Source of the DNA: Clostridiales bacterium UBA1316
GTDB lineage: Bacteria; Bacillota; Clostridia; Oscillospirales; Oscillospiraceae
Direction: 5' to 3'
Length of the DNA: 6,598 bases
Assembly (NCBI GenBank): GCA_002307055.1
Contig: DBTM01000085.1
Location: forward strand, 1-6,598
Of the stretch, positions 5,206 to 6,598 are shown piece by piece. Position 1 is the first letter of the stretch. Each line of letters begins with the position of its first letter. The translations under genes were made by a program, and so were the position numbers. The notes beneath the pieces were generated by a model. The model was not told the DNA's origin. It saw only the letters and a list, made by a program, of their open reading frames with translations, and ran no database searches.

Positions 5206-6450
5206 ATGGGAACGGATAAGAACATATATCCAACGACTGGGCTCAGGAGGCTGATGAAGTTTTTAGGGCCGGCGTTTATCGTCAGTGTGGCCTACATTGA
5301 TCCCGGCAATTTCGCGACGAATATCAGCGGGGGTTCGCTTTTCAACTACAGCCTGGTGTGGGTTGTGCTCTGGAGCAATCTGATGGCGATTTTCCTGCAG
5401 ATTATGTCGGCAAAGCTGGGGATTGCAACAGAGAAAAACCTGACGCAGATGTGCAGGGAAGTCTTCTCGAAAAGAACGAATGTAGTTTTATATATTGTCG
5501 CGGCTTTCGCCTCCATGGCGACGACAATGGCGGAATTTTTGGGCGGTGTGCTCGGCTTTTACCTGCTGCTCGGCATCCCTTTGCCGGCGGGAGCCTTACT
5601 GACCGCGGTGATTACCTTTTGCATTGTCTGCCTGCAGCGCTACGGCCAGCGCCTTGTTGAAATCGTCATTACGCTGCTGGTAGCCGTCATCTGCGGAGCG
5701 TACACCATCGAGCTTTTTCTCTCAAAGCCCGACTGGCCGCAGGCGGCGCTGCACACGCTTCTGCCGTCGCTGCCCAGCGGCCAGGCGGTGCTGATTGCCG
5801 TCGGGATGCTGGGGGCGACGGTCATGCCCCACGTGATCTATCTGCATTCCCAGCTCGTCCAGTACAGGAACGGCTGCAAGACCTTTGAAGAGAAGGCGCG
5901 GCACCTGCGCATGGAGAAAATCGACATTATCATCGCCATGAACATTGCCTTTATCGTCAATGCCGCGATGGTCATCGTCTCAGCCACCGTGTTTTACAGC
6001 CGGGGCCTCGCGGTCACGTCGATTGAAATGGCGCACAAATCCCTGGAGCCGCTGCTGGGCGCTCTCTCATCCGGCGCGTTCGGCGTCGCCCTTCTGGCGT
6101 CGGGCTTCTCCTCGGCAACCGTCGGCGCCATGGCGGGGGAGACGGTTATGGACGGCTTTATCGATTTAAAAATGCCGCTGTATCTGCGCCGCCTGCTCAC
6201 CATGCTGCCGGGCTTCGCCGTCGTCCTCGCAGGCGTCAACCCGATGAAAGCGCTGCTCCTCAGCCAGGTCAGCCTGAGCTTCGCCCTCCCCCTGGCCATC
6301 ATCCCCATGCTGATTATCACCGGGCGCAAAAACCTCATGGGCGGCTTCGTCAACAAACCCTGGGTAAAAGTCCTCGGCGCCGCAATCGCCTCCGCCATCA
6401 TCGGCATGAACCTCGTCCTCCTGTACCTGACGTTTACAGGCAGCGTGTGA
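5206..6450 (+). CDS. mntH: NRAMP divalent metal transporter MntH
   Basis: This 414-residue inner-membrane protein of the NRAMP family imports Mn2+ (and Fe2+) with protons. It matches the bacterial MntH plan of 11 membrane helices and is close to the E. coli protein in length. The broken-helix metal site is intact: DPGN at 32-35 in TM1 (Asp32, Asn35) and ATVMPH at 204-209 in TM6 (Ala204, Met207, with His209 nearby). Other family landmarks are GPAFIVSVAYIDPGNFATNI (21-40), SAKLGIATEKNL (68-79), LQRYGQRLVE (143-152), HVIYLHSQLVQ (209-219) and LLSQVSLSFALPLAIIPM (351-368). The ATG at 5206 has only a weak GGGA upstream. An ATG at codon 17 (5254) follows AGGAGG at just 3 nt, too close to be ideal, and E. 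coli MntH has a comparable N-terminal tail before GPAF, so the first ATG is preferred. There is no T-tracted terminator after the stop codon, only repeats. GC-ending codons contrast with the left half. Confidence 0.95.
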   Translation: MGTDKNIYPTTGLRRLMKFLGPAFIVSVAYIDPGNFATNISGGSLFNYSLVWVVLWSNLMAIFLQIMSAKLGIATEKNLTQMCREVFSKRTNVVLYIVAAFASMATTMAEFLGGVLGFYLLLGIPLPAGALLTAVITFCIVCLQRYGQRLVEIVITLLVAVICGAYTIELFLSKPDWPQAALHTLLPSLPSGQAVLIAVGMLGATVMPHVIYLHSQLVQYRNGCKTFEEKARHLRMEKIDIIIAMNIAFIVNAAMVIVSATVFYSRGLAVTSIEMAHKSLEPLLGALSSGAFGVALLASGFSSATVGAMAGETVMDGFIDLKMPLYLRRLLTMLPGFAVVLAGVNPMKALLLSQVSLSFALPLAIIPMLIITGRKNLMGGFVNKPWVKVLGAAIASAIIGMNLVLLYLTFTGSV

Positions 6451-6515
6451 AGCAGACAGTGTGATGAAATGCCCTTGTCTCGTTGCCGTGCTTTTGTTAT
6501 CCTGATTAGGCCAAC

Positions 6516-6543
6516 GGGGCGATGTGGGCATCGCCCCCTACGG
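6516..6543. repeat. Dispersed palindromic repeat, right copy
   Basis: GGGGCGATG (6516-6524), loop TGGG, and CATCGCCCC (6529-6537) form a perfect 9-bp hairpin, followed by CTACGG. Its reverse complement aligns with the left-end palindrome (3-30): both have CGTAGG, the core GATGCCCACATC, and arms whose differences are compensated between strands. There is no T-tract, so it is a repeat, not a clear terminator for mntH, though it may still stabilise the mRNA end. Confidence 0.7.
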
Positions 6544-6560
6544 TGTCACCGCCCGTCTCA

Positions 6561-6598
6561 GGCTCCTTTTGAAAGGAGCTGTCACCGAAGGTGACTGA
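6561..6598. repeat. Double-hairpin repeat, cut by the window end
   Basis: Two adjacent small hairpins lie here: GCTCCTTT (6562-6569) with AAAGGAGC (6572-6579), and GTCACC (6581-6586) with GGTGAC (6590-6595) around GAA, followed by TGA at the edge. The layout resembles a second class of dispersed clostridial repeat (AGCTGTCA...TGACTGA type). It probably continues beyond the window. Confidence 0.55.

Noticed and set aside
5254..6450. Alternative mntH start at codon 17
   Set aside because: AGGAGG is only 3 nt from this ATG, and the longer start gives an N-terminal tail like that of E. coli MntH. The choice is not fully settled.
1..6598. CRISPR array, tRNA, integrase or transposase
   Set aside because: No regularly spaced repeat series, cloverleaf or recombinase motif was seen on either strand.

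Overview
The window looks like bacterial chromosome from a Firmicutes-type (clostridial or Negativicutes-like) host. The evidence is strong purine-rich ribosome binding sites, short intrinsic terminators with U-tracts, consensus sigma-A-type promoters, and dispersed palindromic repeats of a kind familiar from such genomes. The genus cannot be fixed from the sequence. The window has two compositional halves. The left half (about 60-3420) is visibly AT-rich; the right half (about 3570-6450) is GC-richer with GC-ending codons. A C-rich strip without genes (about 3440-3510) lies at the junction.

The left, AT-rich half reads on the minus strand. Two consensus-like promoters at 3278-3330 drive a tightly coupled pair: tcmP (three-Cys-motif partner, a methyltransferase-like fold protein, 2115-3245) and a DUF5131/Gp37-Gp68 family protein with a CX6CX2C cluster (1374-2111). 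Only 3 nt separate them. A 503-bp gap follows, then a complete stand-alone pyrE (orotate phosphoribosyltransferase, 190-870) with its own ribosome binding site and intrinsic terminator. The gap is not empty: on the plus strand it carries a near-consensus promoter (TTGATA-N17-TATAAT), an 8-bp inverted repeat and a 14-bp terminator hairpin with six T's. Together these define a candidate small RNA of about 108 nt, the least expected element found here.

The right half holds a minus-strand membrane protein (3569-4666) that appears to be two YcxB-like modules joined by an Ala/Pro-rich linker, ending in a clean 12-bp intrinsic terminator. Divergent from it is mntH (5206-6450), an NRAMP Mn2+/Fe2+ proton-coupled transporter with its metal-binding motifs intact. 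The 539-bp region between these two genes contains paired ACAATTGTAACA direct repeats, a palindrome and a foldable leader immediately upstream of mntH, all plausible regulatory sites.

Both window ends carry related short palindromes (GGCGGGATG hairpin at the left, GGGGCGATG hairpin at the right) in opposite orientation. The right end adds two further small hairpins. These are best read as dispersed intergenic repeats. How the left-half genes work together is unknown: TcmP and DUF5131 are a recognised conserved pair without an established reaction, and any link to pyrE or to the candidate RNA is inference from position.
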